This document shows, one piece after another, positions 33,650 through 42,988 of a stretch of 64,000 nucleotides of DNA. The stretch lies in the NCBI RefSeq assembly GCF_001953865.1, contig NZ_MQUQ01000002.1:52047-116046 (forward strand). Reading direction: 5' to 3'. Numbering within the stretch: position 1 is the first letter of the stretch; every line of letters starts with the position of its first letter. The notes under the pieces were generated by a model, which did not search any database, was not told the origin of the DNA, and worked only from the letters and a program-made list of their open reading frames with translations. A program made the translations under genes and the position numbers. This DNA is from Amycolatopsis coloradensis. GTDB taxonomy: Bacteria; Actinomycetota; Actinomycetes; Mycobacteriales; Pseudonocardiaceae.

Positions 33650-34339
33650 GTGCCATTGGCCACCACGCGCCGTGCCGGCCTGGTCGATCAGGTCATCGAG
33701 CAGCTGCGTGACGCCGTCACGCAGGGAGAATGGCCCATCGGGCAGCGGATACCGACCGAGCCGGAGTTGGCAGGACAGCTCGGCGTCGGCCGCAACACCG
33801 TCCGGGAAGCCGTTCGCGCGCTCGCGCACACCGGACTGCTCGAGGTCCGGCAAGGCGACGGCACCTACGTGCGGGCGACGAGCGAGGTCTCGGGCGCGAT
33901 CCGGCGGTTGTGCGGTTCGGAGCTGCGCGAGGTGCTGCAGGTGCGGCGCATCCTCGAGGTCGAGGGTGCCCGGCTCGCGGCCCGGTCGCGGACCGAGGAG
34001 GAGGTCACCGAGCTGCGCTCGCTGCTGGAACGCCGCAATCTCGAACTGCGGGAGCGCCACTGGGAGGATTTCGCCCGTCTCGACGCGGAATTCCACTTCG
34101 CCGTTGTCCAAAGTGGACATAACACCCTGCTGACCGAGATGTATCGCGGGCTCACCGAGGTGATCACGGCCAGTGTGGCCGCGACGTCGAACGTGACGCC
34201 GGGAGGCGAATACCTGCCGGAGATCGGTCACGAGGGTCTCGCCGAGGCCATCGCCGACGGCGACGCCGACCGTGCCGCCTCCGAGGCGTGCGGTTTCCTC
34301 GACGAGCTGCTCGCCAGGGTGGAGCGGGACGAGAGCTGA
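33650..34339 (+). CDS. GntR-family (FadR/FCD) transcriptional regulator
   Basis: The 229-residue protein has an N-terminal winged helix (about 10-75; WPIGQRIPTEPELAGQLGVG and NTVREAVRALAHTGLLEVRQ) and a C-terminal all-helical FCD ligand domain (about 85-225). The FCD domain shows the metal-binding residues Asp and His in DFARLDAEFHFAVV, His in GHEGLAEAI and another His site in the third helix region. FCD regulators respond to small organic acids. Divergent placement with the MFS gene and a dyad between them support local control. A palindrome follows the stop. Confidence 0.9.
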   Translation: MPLATTRRAGLVDQVIEQLRDAVTQGEWPIGQRIPTEPELAGQLGVGRNTVREAVRALAHTGLLEVRQGDGTYVRATSEVSGAIRRLCGSELREVLQVRRILEVEGARLAARSRTEEEVTELRSLLERRNLELRERHWEDFARLDAEFHFAVVQSGHNTLLTEMYRGLTEVITASVAATSNVTPGGEYLPEIGHEGLAEAIADGDADRAASEACGFLDELLARVERDES

Positions 34340-34351
34340 AGGGGCCGGGCT

Positions 34352-34399
34352 CGTTGATGAAGGAACCGGGACACTCACGTCCCGAGTCCTTCATCAACG
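34352..34399. terminator. Palindromic terminator after gntR
   Basis: Arms CGTTGATGAAGGA and TCCTTCATCAACG enclose a second paired segment CGGGAC/GTCCCG around ACTCAC. It stands between the convergent gntR and map genes. Confidence 0.7.
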
Positions 34400-34455
34400 C
34401 GGCCACGATCCGAAGTTGCCCGCCAGCCAGCCCCTCTCGGTCACTCACGAGTTTC

Positions 34456-35313
34456 TCAAGGCAGGGTCAAGATCTCGGCGCCGTCTTCGGTCACCACGAG
34501 GGTGTGCTCGAACTGGGCGGTCCACTTCTTGTCCTTGGTGGTGACGGTCCAGTCGTCGGCCCAGATGTCGTAGTCGATGGTGCCGAGGGTGATCATCGGC
34601 TCGATCGTGAAGGTCATGCCCTGCTCGATGACCGTGTCGACCGACGGCTCCTCGTAGTGCAGGACGGTCGGCGCGGTGTGGAAAGCCGGCCCGACGCCGT
34701 GGCCGGTGAAATCCCGCACGACGCCGTAGCCGAACCGCTTCGCGTACGCCTCGATGACGCGGCCGATCACGTTGAGCTGCCTGCCGGGGCGGACGGCCTT
34801 GATCGCGCGCATGGTCGCTTCGCGCGTGCGCTCGACCAGCAGCCGCGCCTCCTCGGAGACTTCACCCGCGAGGAACGTGGCGTTGGTGTCGCCGTGCACG
34901 CCACCGATGAACGCGGTGACGTCGATGTTGCAGATGTCGCCGTCCTCGATCACCGTCGAGTCCGGGATGCCGTGGCAGATCACCTCGTTGAGCGAGGTGC
35001 AGCACGACTTCGGGAAAGCGCGGTAGCCGAGGGTGGACGGATACGCGTGGTTGTCCAGCAGGAACTCGTGGATCACCTTGTCGATGTCGTCGGTGGTCGC
35101 GCCGGGTTTGACGGCCTTGCCACCTTCCTCGAGCGCCTGCGCCGCGATCCGGCTCGCGACGCGCATCGCCTCGATCACCTCGGGCGTGCGGACCCCGTTG
35201 CCCGTGTCGCGTTTCGGCGCCGGCCGGTCGACGTACTCGGGACGGGCGATGCTGGCGGGGACGACTCGCCTCGGCGTCTGGACGCCGGGCTTCAAGGGGG
35301 AACGAACGGACAT
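34456..35313 (-). CDS. map: Methionine aminopeptidase, type I
   Basis: The 285-residue enzyme removes the initiator Met from nascent proteins. The pita-bread fold ligands are visible: His in [11 protein letters not shown], Asp in [12 protein letters not shown] and [10 protein letters not shown], His in [15 protein letters not shown], Glu in FTIEPMI, and Glu in [13 protein letters not shown] 40-residue N-terminal extension ([16 protein letters not shown]) is of the kind that binds the ribosome in mycobacterial MapB. The ATG at 35313 is supported by TAGGCT (35320-35325) 6 nt upstream, a leaderless start. The gene lies 23 bp after the penicillin-binding lipoprotein gene, in the same order as in mycobacteria. 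Confidence 0.96.
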   Translation of the reverse strand: MSVRSPLKPGVQTPRRVVPASIARPEYVDRPAPKRDTGNGVRTPEVIEAMRVASRIAAQALEEGGKAVKPGATTDDIDKVIHEFLLDNHAYPSTLGYRAFPKSCCTSLNEVICHGIPDSTVIEDGDICNIDVTAFIGGVHGDTNATFLAGEVSEEARLLVERTREATMRAIKAVRPGRQLNVIGRVIEAYAKRFGYGVVRDFTGHGVGPAFHTAPTVLHYEEPSVDTVIEQGMTFTIEPMITLGTIDYDIWADDWTVTTKDKKWTAQFEHTLVVTEDGAEILTLP

Positions 35314-35336
35314 GAGTCCAGCCTACGACCTGGTCG

Positions 35337-37142
35337 CTAACCGAGCCCCGTCAGGAAGCGCTGGGCGGCCTCGACCGCGGGTTTGGCCGTCCCCCCGTCG
35401 GTGACCAGCACCGCGAAGGCCAGGTCACCGGTGTAACCGACGAACCAGCCGTGCGAACGCGTCCCGTCGCCGAATTGGGCTGTCCCGGTCTTGCCCCGGA
35501 CGTCGGGCAGTGGCTTGAGCAGGGTCGCCGTGCCGTCGGTGACGACCTCGCGCATCATCCCGCGGACGGCGTCGAGCACCTCCGGCCGGATCGGCTTCCC
35601 GAGCCCGGACGACGTCGTGGTCATCCCCCGCACCAGCGTCGGCACCGGGACCTTCCCCGCCTGGACCGTCGCGGCGGCGACCGCCAGCCCGAACGGGCTC
35701 GCCACGACGGTCCCCTGGCCGAAGCCGCTCTCCGCCCGCTGCGCGACGGTGTTCGACGGCGGCACCGAGCCGGTGATCGTGGTCAGTCCCGGGATCACGA
35801 AGTCGGCGCCGACGCCGAGGTCACGCGCGGCGTCCGTCAGCGCGGCAGGCGGCAGGTCGGTCGAGAGCTTCGCGAACGTCGTGTTGCAGGATCTCGCGAA
35901 CGCCGTCGACAGCGGGACGACGCCGAGGGCGAATTTGCCCTCGTTCGGCACCGTCCGGTTCTCGAAGGTGGCCGTGCCGGGGCAGTCGACAGGGCTGCTC
36001 GCCTGTACGGTGCCCGCGGACAACGCCGCGACGGCGGTGGCCATCTTGAACGTGGAGCCCGGCGGGAACCGGCCGCTGAGCGCGATCGCGCCCTGGGTGT
36101 CGGCCGGGGCGTTCTGCCCAACGGCCAGGAGTTCCCCGGTCGACGGCTGGATCGCGACCAGCGCGGAGGCCGTCGGGAGCGAGGCGAGCGCCCGCTCCGC
36201 CGAACCCTGAGCCTTCACGCTGAGCGTGCTGACGACCGCCGGAGCCGGTTGGGGATGTTCGGTGTACAGGTCGATGATCTCGCCGCCGCCCGTGTCGAGC
36301 GTGACGACGCGCCAGCCCGCCGAGCCCTCCACCTGGTCCTCCACGAGTGAGCGGACGGCGGGCAGCACCTGCTTGCCGAAGTTCTTGTCGTCGGGCAGCA
36401 ACCGGTCCTGCTGGCCGAACCGGACGCCGGGCAGGTCGTAGATCTCGGGTTTCACCTGCTGGTAGTCGTTCGCGCGCAGGCTGATCACCGGATAGCCGGC
36501 ACCCGGCTTGAGCGTCTTCACCCCGTCGCGGATCGACTGACCGGTCACCGAGGCGTCGAACCGGCCGAGCACCGCGCCGAGTTTGTCGGAGACCGCCACC
36601 AGGTCCCCCGCCTTCGCCGGGTCGAGCACCACGCCGACAACGGTTTGCGGGCGCAGCAACGGCATCCCGTCACGGTCGAGCACCGGCGCGAGGTCCGGCG
36701 GTTCGGACTTCAGCGAGATGGTCTGCTGCACGGCCAGTTGCGGATGGAGCGCCGTCGGCAGCCAGCGCACCTTCCAGCCGTCCTGAGTGGAATGGACCTG
36801 CGCGTCGGCCTTGTACGTCCAGACGTGGCCGCGCGGGAGATTCCAGGTGAGCTGATAGGTCGCCGTCCCGTTGTCCTCGCCGGACGAGTGCCGGACCTTC
36901 GTGTCCGCGACCTTGATCGACTCGGGGGAAAGCGCCTTCCAAGCCATCTCCAAGGACGCACGCGCGGCGTCCGGCGAATCGGTGAAGGAGGCTGCGGCGG
37001 CGACGTCGCCGGAGGAGAGCCCGCCGAGGAAACCCGAGACGGCGTCACCGGGACCGGAATCGGCGAAGAGTCCGCAACCGGCGGCCGCAAGGCCGACCAC
37101 CCCCGCGAGCACGACGACGGCGACACGACGACCTGCTGGCAT
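35337..37142 (-). CDS. Penicillin-binding lipoprotein (transpeptidase)
   Basis: The 601-residue protein has a lipoprotein signal (AGVVGLAAAGCG; Cys about 21), an NTF2-like MecA-N domain (about 30-150), a PBP dimerisation domain, and a transpeptidase domain (about 330-600). Transpeptidase motifs are all present: SXXK in FPPGSTFKMAT, SXN in ARSCNTTF, and KTG in VRGKTGTAQF. It should cross-link peptidoglycan outside the membrane and be a beta-lactam target, matching the mycobacterial lipoprotein PBP found in the same gene order. The ATG at 37142 gives the signal peptide directly; CAGGAT stands 7 nt upstream. Longer in-frame starts add no signal. Confidence 0.93.
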   Translation of the reverse strand: MPAGRRVAVVVLAGVVGLAAAGCGLFADSGPGDAVSGFLGGLSSGDVAAAASFTDSPDAARASLEMAWKALSPESIKVADTKVRHSSGEDNGTATYQLTWNLPRGHVWTYKADAQVHSTQDGWKVRWLPTALHPQLAVQQTISLKSEPPDLAPVLDRDGMPLLRPQTVVGVVLDPAKAGDLVAVSDKLGAVLGRFDASVTGQSIRDGVKTLKPGAGYPVISLRANDYQQVKPEIYDLPGVRFGQQDRLLPDDKNFGKQVLPAVRSLVEDQVEGSAGWRVVTLDTGGGEIIDLYTEHPQPAPAVVSTLSVKAQGSAERALASLPTASALVAIQPSTGELLAVGQNAPADTQGAIALSGRFPPGSTFKMATAVAALSAGTVQASSPVDCPGTATFENRTVPNEGKFALGVVPLSTAFARSCNTTFAKLSTDLPPAALTDAARDLGVGADFVIPGLTTITGSVPPSNTVAQRAESGFGQGTVVASPFGLAVAAATVQAGKVPVPTLVRGMTTTSSGLGKPIRPEVLDAVRGMMREVVTDGTATLLKPLPDVRGKTGTAQFGDGTRSHGWFVGYTGDLAFAVLVTDGGTAKPAVEAAQRFLTGLG

Positions 37143-37191
37143 GCAACGGATCCTGCCAGTCCGGGCGGTTTCCGACCGAACGCGACACGGC

Positions 37192-38049
37192 CTAGAAGAG
37201 AACCGTCGCGTACTGCCCGACCTGCTGGAAGCCGATCTTGCGATAGGCGGCGAGCGCCGGGCTGTTGTAGGCGTTGACGTACAGGCTCGCGGTGCGGCCC
37301 ATGCCACGGACGAGCCTGGTCACCACGGACGCCGTCCCGGCGGTGCCGAGGCCGCCGCCACGACGTTCCGGATGCACCCACACACCTTGGATCTGGCCGA
37401 CCGTGGAGGACATCGCGCCGATCTCGGCCTTGAACACGACTTCGCCGTCCTCGAACCGCGCGAACGCGCGTCCGCCCGCGATCAGTTCCGCGACGCGGGC
37501 GCGATACCCGGCGCCGCCGTCACCGTTGCGGGGATCGACGCCGACCTCTTCGATGAACATCGCGATCGCGGCCGGAAGGTACCTGTCGAGTTCCTCCGGG
37601 CGTACCGCGCGGACCAGCGGATCGGCCGCCACGTGCGGGACCCCGTCCAGCGCCATCAGCGGCTGGTCGTGCCGTACTTCGCGGGCGGGGCCCCATTCGG
37701 GCTCGAGTTCGTCCCACAGTCCGATGACCTGCTCCGCGTGGCCGACGAGCGAAGAACAGCTTCGCTGGCGGCGCAGGGCACGATCGGCGAACGAACGCAA
37801 GGCGGAGGCGCTGCCGCGCAAGGGAATCAGGTTCGGCCCGGAGAAGCACAGCCCTTGGAGCCTGCCCGCCCGCACGGGACGGGAATCGGCGGCCCAAAGC
37901 TCACCACCGAGCCGCCAGGGGTCGAGACCCGCGGTCTCCACTCTGGCACTGACCATGCAGCTGCCGACCGGGTCCGCGGCGAGCGCGGCACGGACCGCCG
38001 GATAGTCCCGATCATCGAGCAGCCGTGCACCTGCGAGCCGCAACACCAC
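37192..38049 (-). CDS. DUF4081-GNAT acetyltransferase
   Basis: The protein of about 285 residues has an N-terminal DUF4081 domain (about 1-130; ARLLDDRDYPAVRAALAADP and SFADRALRRQRSCSSLVGHA) and a C-terminal GNAT domain with QGVWVHPERRGGGLGTAGTA as the acetyl-CoA loop and SLYVNAYNSPALAAYRKIGF as the final block. A homologue stands in the same position between PBP and ispG in mycobacteria. Its substrate is unknown. Two adjacent GTG codons (38049, 38046) begin the conserved part. A longer reading frame extends back into the palindrome at 38132-38185, which is unlikely to be translated. Confidence 0.82.
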   Translation of the reverse strand: MVLRLAGARLLDDRDYPAVRAALAADPVGSCMVSARVETAGLDPWRLGGELWAADSRPVRAGRLQGLCFSGPNLIPLRGSASALRSFADRALRRQRSCSSLVGHAEQVIGLWDELEPEWGPAREVRHDQPLMALDGVPHVAADPLVRAVRPEELDRYLPAAIAMFIEEVGVDPRNGDGGAGYRARVAELIAGGRAFARFEDGEVVFKAEIGAMSSTVGQIQGVWVHPERRGGGLGTAGTASVVTRLVRGMGRTASLYVNAYNSPALAAYRKIGFQQVGQYATVLF

Positions 38050-38131
38050 TCCAGGGTGCCAGATCGACGGCGTAAACGGAACGCACGCTTTACGACACGC
38101 TGAGAGAAGTTGGGCTGGCGGGGGCCCAAGT

Positions 38132-38185
38132 GTTATGAACGGTCCGTTCATTACAGATTTTTGTAATGAACGGACCGTTCATAAC
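38132..38185. terminator. 54-bp palindrome after ispG
   Basis: Perfect 24-base arms beginning GTTATGAACGGTCCGTTCAT enclose the 6-nt loop GATTTT. Each arm contains a 13-bp palindrome GAACGGTCCGTTC, so several alternative stems are possible. It terminates ispG and separates it from the GNAT gene. Confidence 0.8.
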
Positions 38186-38199
38186 GTGGTCTCGACCAG

Positions 38200-39351
38200 T
38201 CAGCCGACCGTGACGGTGGGCTCTCCCTCGCCGATTGTCTGGCCCGACTCCTCGGCGATCCGCATGGCCTCTTCGATCAGCGTCTCGACGATCGCGTGTT
38301 CGGGGACGGTCTTGATGACCTCGCCCTTGACGAAGATCTGGCCCTTGCCGTTGCCCGAAGCGACGCCGAGGTCGGCCTCGCGTGCCTCGCCCGGACCGTT
38401 GACGACGCAGCCCATGACCGCGACGCGCAGCGGGACCTCCATACCCTCGAGCCCGGCGGTCACCTGCTCGGCGAGGGTGTAGACGTCGACCTGTGCGCGG
38501 CCGCAGGACGGGCAGGAGACGATTTCAAGCTTGCGCTCTTTGAGGTTGAGCGACTGCAGGATCTGGATCCCGACCTTGACCTCTTCCACCGGCGGCGCCG
38601 ACAGCGAAACGCGGATGGTGTCACCGATGCCCTGCCGCAGCAGCGCGCCGAACGCCACGGCCGACTTGATGGTGCCCTGGAACGCCGGTCCCGCCTCGGT
38701 GACGCCGAGGTGCAGCGGATAGTCGCACTGCTCGGCGAGGATCTCGTACGCGCGCACCATGACCACCGGGTCGTTGTGCTTCACGGAGATCTTGACGTCG
38801 TAGAAGTCGTGCTCGGCGAACAGCGACGCCTCCCACAGCGCGGACTCGGCCAGCGCCTCCGGGGTCGCCTTGCCGTACTTGTCCATGATCCGCTTGTCCA
38901 GCGAACCCGCGTTGACGCCGATCCGGATCGGGGTGCCGTGGTCCTTCGCGGCCCGCGCGATCTCCTTGACCTGGTCGTCGAACTTGCGGATGTTGCCCGG
39001 GTTCACCCGGACGGCCGCACAGCCCGCCTCGATCGCGGCGAAGACGTACTTGGGCTGGAAGTGGATGTCGGCGATCACCGGGATCTGCGACTTCCTGGCG
39101 ATCGCGGGCAGCGCTTCGGCGTCGTCCGCGGACGGGCACGCGACCCGCACGATGTCACAGCCCGCAGCGGTCAGTTCGGCGATCTGCTGCAGGGTCGCGT
39201 TGACGTCGGAGGTGAGGGTGGTGGTCATCGACTGCACCGAAATCGGGTGCTCGCTCCCGACGCCGACCGGCCCGACCTGCAGCTGTCGGGTCTTGCGACG
39301 CTCGGAGAGGACGGGAGGAGGAAGCGCTGGCATACCAAGAGCGACAGTCAC
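38200..39351 (-). CDS. ispG: 4-hydroxy-3-methylbut-2-enyl diphosphate synthase
   Basis: The 383-residue enzyme performs the penultimate step of the methylerythritol phosphate route to isoprenoids. It has the TIM-barrel half with [16 protein letters not shown] and [17 protein letters not shown], and the C-terminal half holding the [4Fe-4S] ligands: [11 protein letters not shown] and [10 protein letters not shown], with the cluster Glu in GEAREAD. dxr of the same route lies two genes upstream in the same direction. TACGCT (39359-39364) is 7 nt before the GTG at 39351, indicating a leaderless transcript separate from the rip1 unit. GAAGG also stands there as a weak ribosome site. Confidence 0.97.
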   Translation of the reverse strand: MTVALGMPALPPPVLSERRKTRQLQVGPVGVGSEHPISVQSMTTTLTSDVNATLQQIAELTAAGCDIVRVACPSADDAEALPAIARKSQIPVIADIHFQPKYVFAAIEAGCAAVRVNPGNIRKFDDQVKEIARAAKDHGTPIRIGVNAGSLDKRIMDKYGKATPEALAESALWEASLFAEHDFYDVKISVKHNDPVVMVRAYEILAEQCDYPLHLGVTEAGPAFQGTIKSAVAFGALLRQGIGDTIRVSLSAPPVEEVKVGIQILQSLNLKERKLEIVSCPSCGRAQVDVYTLAEQVTAGLEGMEVPLRVAVMGCVVNGPGEAREADLGVASGNGKGQIFVKGEVIKTVPEHAIVETLIEEAMRIAEESGQTIGEGEPTVTVG

Positions 39352-39365
39352 GCCTTCAAGCGTAC

Positions 39366-39473
39366 CTACCCCGATCGGCGGACATACACGACGTCAGCCG
39401 TCACGGTGAGCAGCATTACCTGGGCAGCCCAACGACGCTGACAGCGCGCTCCGTAATCGGGGCTCCCCGTCAC
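39366..39473 (-). CDS. Small ORF overlapping rip1 stop, repeating the Rip1 tail
   Basis: A 35-codon frame opens at a GTG that overlaps the rip1 stop (GTGA) and ends 15 nt before ispG. Residues 21-29 read LLTVTADVV, against LLTVTADIV near the Rip1 C-terminus. Within that stretch the two DNA copies differ mainly at silent third positions (ACT/ACC, GTC/GTG, ACC/ACG, GCC/GCT), which points to homology rather than chance. Third-position GC is lower than in flanking genes (about 70%). It may be a duplicated gene end, a decayed second rip1-like gene, or a short coupled peptide. Whether it is translated is unknown. Confidence 0.4.
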   Translation of the reverse strand: MTGSPDYGARCQRRWAAQVMLLTVTADVVYVRRSG

Positions 39474-40711
39474 TGGAACAGCTTGACCGGGTTCACGATG
39501 TCGGCGGTGACAGTGAGCAGAGTCACCGCGCCGCCGATGAAGACGAGCACCATCGTGATCGCGGAAAGCTTCGTGTAGTCGACCGGGCCACCCGCCGCCT
39601 TGCCCCGCATTTTCCGGAACCAGTCCCGGACCCGCTCGTACCAGACGACCGCGATGTGCCCGCCGTCGAGCGGGAGCAGCGGCAGCAGGTTGAACACGCC
39701 GATGAAGAAGTTCAGGCTCGCCAGCAGGAGGACGAAGATCTCCCACAGACCACGCTCGGCGGCCTCACCGCCGATGCGGCTGGCGCCGACCACGCTGACC
39801 GGGGTGTTCGGGTCGCGCTCGCCGCCGAAGATGGAATCCACCACCGCGGGGATCCGCGACGGGAACTCGATCAGCCGTTTGGCGGTCTCGGAAAACATCG
39901 TGCCGGTGAAGGAGAACGTCGCCCCGACCGCGTCGACGGGGCCGTAGCTCAGCATCGGCGGCGCGGTGTTCTGGATCGGCGAGGCGCCGATCATGCCGAC
40001 GTCCTTGACCGTGGTGTTGTTGGAACCGTCGGCGACCAGCCGTTGCACCCGTGGCACGTCGACGGTCAGGTTCAGCCGTTGCCCGTTCCGCTCGACCACG
40101 AACGGCGTCGGGCCGTTGGCGACCTGGACGGCCGCGAGCATCTCGCGCCAGCTCTTGATCGGCTTGCCCGCGACGGAGACGACCTTGTCGCCCGCCTGGA
40201 GGCCGGCGGTCTTCGCGGGGGTCGGGGCGTCGGGCGGGCAGGCCGTGTCGTTCAGCTGCTCCACGGTGGTGGCCGCGCGGGCGCACGACGTGGCGCTGAT
40301 CACGGCCTCGGCGGGGGCGGCCTGCGCGGCGGGGTTCGGCAGGCCCATGGTGACGGCCATCAAATAGAGAATGATGAAACCGAGGATGAAGTGCATCGCC
40401 GAGCCCGCCGACATGACGACGGTGCGTTTCCAGGTCTTGAAGCGCCACATCGCGCGCTTCGATTCCTCCGGCGTGACCTCGTCGAGCGCGGTCATCCCCG
40501 CGATGTCGCAGAACCCGCCGAGCGGGATCCACTTCAAGCCGTACTCGGTCTCGCCGCGGCGGAAGGAGAAGATCGTCGGCCCGAAGCCGATGAAGTAGCG
40601 CCGGACCTTCATGCCGAAGGCCTTGGCCGCCCACATGTGACCGGCCTCGTGCAGTGCGACGGACAGGCAGATGCCCAGCGCGAACAGCACGATCCCGAGA
40701 ATGAAGACCAC
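39470..40711 (-). CDS. rip1: Site-2 intramembrane metalloprotease (Rip1/RseP)
   Basis: The 413-residue protein is an S2P family protease that cuts membrane-bound anti-sigma factors and other substrates within the bilayer. It has zinc motif LHEAGHMWAAKAFG in the first helix region, MSAGSAMHFILGF, a PDZ domain (about 150-240; AGLQAGDKVVSVAGKPIKSW), and the third zinc ligand in LLPLDGGHIAVVWYE, with four membrane helices overall. Gene order dxr-rip1-ispG is as in mycobacteria. The GTG at 40711 is 3 nt after the dxr stop, so the two are co-transcribed. A 35-codon frame overlapping its stop repeats its C-terminal residues. Confidence 0.96.
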   Translation of the reverse strand: MVFILGIVLFALGICLSVALHEAGHMWAAKAFGMKVRRYFIGFGPTIFSFRRGETEYGLKWIPLGGFCDIAGMTALDEVTPEESKRAMWRFKTWKRTVVMSAGSAMHFILGFIILYLMAVTMGLPNPAAQAAPAEAVISATSCARAATTVEQLNDTACPPDAPTPAKTAGLQAGDKVVSVAGKPIKSWREMLAAVQVANGPTPFVVERNGQRLNLTVDVPRVQRLVADGSNNTTVKDVGMIGASPIQNTAPPMLSYGPVDAVGATFSFTGTMFSETAKRLIEFPSRIPAVVDSIFGGERDPNTPVSVVGASRIGGEAAERGLWEIFVLLLASLNFFIGVFNLLPLLPLDGGHIAVVWYERVRDWFRKMRGKAAGGPVDYTKLSAITMVLVFIGGAVTLLTVTADIVNPVKLFQ

Positions 40712-40714
40712 GCG

Positions 40715-41920
40715 CTACTTCCCCTTACCGATCAGCGCACCGGCACGCGCGCGAGCCCAGCGCTCGGCAGCAAGTACGTCGTCAACGTCGCGAGGTTCGC
40801 GACGCCACTCGTCGGCGGCTTCCACCACCTGGGCAATAGTGTCCACAATCGAGGTGAAGCCGGTGTTCTGTGCCAGGAAAGCGGCGACCAATTCCTCGTT
40901 CGCGGCGTTGTAGACCGCCGGGACGCAGCCGCCCACGGTTCCGGCGTGCCTGGCCAGCTCGACAGCGGGGAAGGCGTCGTTGTCCAGCGGTTCGAAGGTC
41001 CAGCTCGCGGGCTTGTCCCAGACGCACGCGGCCGCGGCGCCGGGAACACGGTCCGGCCAGTGCAGGGCCAGCGCGATCGGCAGCCGCATGTCGGGCGGGC
41101 TGGCCTGGGCGATCGTCGAGCCGTCCACGAACGTCACCATCGAGTGGATGATCGACTGCGGGTGGACCACCACGTCGATGCGGTCGGTCTCGATGTCGAA
41201 CAGCAGCTTCGCCTCGATCAGCTCCAGTCCCTTGTTGACCAAGGTGGACGAGTTGATCGTGATGAGCGGGCCCATCGACCAGGTCGGATGCGCCATCGCC
41301 TGCTCGACGGTGACGTCGGCCAGTTCTTCGCGCCTGCGACCGCGGAACGGGCCGCCCGACGCCGTCAGGACGAGCCTCGCGACCTCGGTCTCCCGGCCGG
41401 CGCGCAGGGCCTGGGCGATCGCGGAGTGTTCGGAGTCGACCGGGACGAGCTGGCCGGGCTTGGCCGCGGCCAGCACGAGCGGCCCGCCCGCGATCAGCGA
41501 CTCCTTGTTCGCGAGGGCGAGTGTGGCGCCGGTGGCCAGCGCGCGCAGCGTCGGCGGGAGCCCCTGGGAGCCGGGGAGCGCGTTGAGGACGACGTCGACC
41601 GGGGTGGTGTCGATCATCTCGACGACCGCGTCGGCCCCGGCGAAGATGCGCGGGAGCTTGAAGTCGCCGCTGGAGTAGCCGCGCTTCTGCGCCTCGGCGT
41701 ACAGCGCGAGCTGCAGGTCTTCCACGGCCGTCGGCCTGCTGATGGCGACGGCGTCGACCTGGTGCGCCAGGGCCTGCGCGGCCAGCGCCACGGGGTCGGA
41801 GCCGCCCGCGGCGATCCCGGCGACCCGGAACAGGTCCGGGTTACGGGCCGCGACGTCGAGGGCCTGGGCGCCGACCGAGCCGGTCGAACCGAGCACGAGC
41901 ACACTTCGCGAGGTAGTCAT
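40715..41920 (-). CDS. dxr: 1-deoxy-D-xylulose 5-phosphate reductoisomerase
   Basis: The 401-residue enzyme converts deoxyxylulose phosphate to methylerythritol phosphate with NADPH, the first committed isoprenoid step, and is the fosmidomycin target. Visible are the NADPH site [34 protein letters not shown], the metal ligands in [13 protein letters not shown], the flexible loop [16 protein letters not shown], and [24 protein letters not shown]. It is full length. The ATG at 41920 has no ribosome site, and GACAAT lies 8 nt upstream, so leaderless initiation is possible. rip1 follows after 3 nt. Confidence 0.97.
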   Translation of the reverse strand: MTTSRSVLVLGSTGSVGAQALDVAARNPDLFRVAGIAAGGSDPVALAAQALAHQVDAVAISRPTAVEDLQLALYAEAQKRGYSSGDFKLPRIFAGADAVVEMIDTTPVDVVLNALPGSQGLPPTLRALATGATLALANKESLIAGGPLVLAAAKPGQLVPVDSEHSAIAQALRAGRETEVARLVLTASGGPFRGRRREELADVTVEQAMAHPTWSMGPLITINSSTLVNKGLELIEAKLLFDIETDRIDVVVHPQSIIHSMVTFVDGSTIAQASPPDMRLPIALALHWPDRVPGAAAACVWDKPASWTFEPLDNDAFPAVELARHAGTVGGCVPAVYNAANEELVAAFLAQNTGFTSIVDTIAQVVEAADEWRREPRDVDDVLAAERWARARAGALIGKGK

Positions 41921-42015
41921 CGGGGCTCATTGTCGCTTGGGCCCCATCCGGCGCGTGCAGCCAGGTGTGGGATCATTCGCCGGCAAGTGAACCACCGGGT
42001 CTTGAGGAGTTGATC

Positions 42016-42285
42016 GTGGCGAGCAAGGCGGTCGAAAAGCGTGGCCGGGTGGGCGTCGACACCGTCGATCCCCGTGACGAGCCGTCGGCCGAATGGGGCT
42101 GGCACGGCTCCTTCCCGAAGGCGACGCGGATCGCGGGCTGGCTGAGCGCGATCATCCTGCTGGTGATGCTGTACGGCAACCACCACGGCTGGACCGAGAA
42201 CCTGTGGCTGATCGGCCTGTCGCTCGCGCTGGTGTTCGGTCTCGTGACGGACATCCGCAAACAGCGCACGGCCTGGCGCAAATAG
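42016..42285 (+). CDS. DUF2631 small membrane protein
   Basis: The 89-residue protein has a polar N-terminus (KAVEKRGRVGVDTVDPRDEP), a W-GWHGSFPKATR motif and two predicted membrane helices (IAGWLSAIILLVMLYGNHHG and NLWLIGLSLALVFGLVTDIR), the pattern of DUF2631 proteins found in actinobacteria next to dxr. Function is unknown. The GTG at 42016 has GAGGAG 7 nt upstream. It is divergent from dxr and ends at a hairpin shared with the convergent lysozyme-like gene. Confidence 0.8.
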   Translation: MASKAVEKRGRVGVDTVDPRDEPSAEWGWHGSFPKATRIAGWLSAIILLVMLYGNHHGWTENLWLIGLSLALVFGLVTDIRKQRTAWRK

Positions 42286-42302
42286 TTCCTGCACGGCTTC
42301 AG

Positions 42303-42334
42303 TGACCCCTGTCCTCTGTCGAGGGCAGGGGTCA
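42303..42334. terminator. Hairpin between convergent DUF2631 and lysozyme-like genes
   Basis: TGACCCCTGTCCTC pairs with GAGGGCAGGGGTCA around TGTC, with one imperfect pair. The last three bases are the stop codon of the lysozyme-like gene on the minus strand, so the terminator also closes that reading frame. Confidence 0.75.
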
Positions 42335-42898
42335 TTTGCCGCCCTTGGCCCACAGTTCGCTGACGATCTTGACCGCGTCGCCTGCCTCGACCCCGTAGCG
42401 ATGCCGGTATTTCGCCGCCGGCCGCTGGACCGCCGCGGCGACGTCCCCGATGGCGGCGTTCTTCCACGCGTCCTTCGGATAGAACTGCCGCATGACGGCG
42501 AGGAACTTCCCGGTCGCCCAGACCGGGTCGGTCCGCTGCGCGAAGGATCCCCAGCTGGCGCGCTGCTGGAAGAGCCCGACGGAGTCACCGAGTCCGCCGT
42601 CGAGGTTGGCGATGCTCGACTCGACGATCACCGTGGCGATCGCGATGGCCGCCGCGCGTTCGTCGAGGCCCGACTTCCTGACGGTTCCGACGACCGCTCT
42701 GGCGCACGACGTGTTGTACGGGTTCATGTAGCGGCGCATCTTGGTGGCGAGTCGCTGGTTGAGGACTTTGGCGGATTCCGCGTCGGCGGCCGACGCTCCG
42801 GCCTGGACGCAGGGCAGGGCGACGTGGTCGACCTGGTCGGGGCGGATCTCGATGGGCGGGACGAGCAGGAGAGTGATCGCGAGAGTCGTACTCAGCAT
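42332..42898 (-). CDS. Secreted lysozyme-fold protein
   Basis: The 188-residue protein has an N-terminal hydrophobic segment (MLSTTLAITLLLVPPIEI) likely acting as a signal peptide, and a lysozyme/transglycosylase-like domain with IAIATVIVESSIANLDGGLG, SVGLFQQRASWGSFAQR and DPVWATGKFLAVMR. The Glu of VESS corresponds to the catalytic acid of goose-type lysozyme and lytic transglycosylase folds, so it may cut glycan strands of peptidoglycan. Related actinobacterial proteins are often annotated only as hypothetical. The ATG at 42898 is supported by TAGAAC 6 nt upstream. The stop lies inside the shared terminator. Confidence 0.7.
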   Translation of the reverse strand: MLSTTLAITLLLVPPIEIRPDQVDHVALPCVQAGASAADAESAKVLNQRLATKMRRYMNPYNTSCARAVVGTVRKSGLDERAAAIAIATVIVESSIANLDGGLGDSVGLFQQRASWGSFAQRTDPVWATGKFLAVMRQFYPKDAWKNAAIGDVAAAVQRPAAKYRHRYGVEAGDAVKIVSELWAKGGK

Positions 42899-42988
42899 GT
42901 GAATGTTCTAACGGCCCTGGGCACTCACCAGGCGCGACCCGCGTGAACCGCTACCCGACGACCACCCATTTGAGTTAGGTTCCCCCTC

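Noticed and set aside
39656..42013. A 785-codon plus-strand frame
   Set aside because: It covers rip1 and dxr in antisense; both sense genes are unmistakable.
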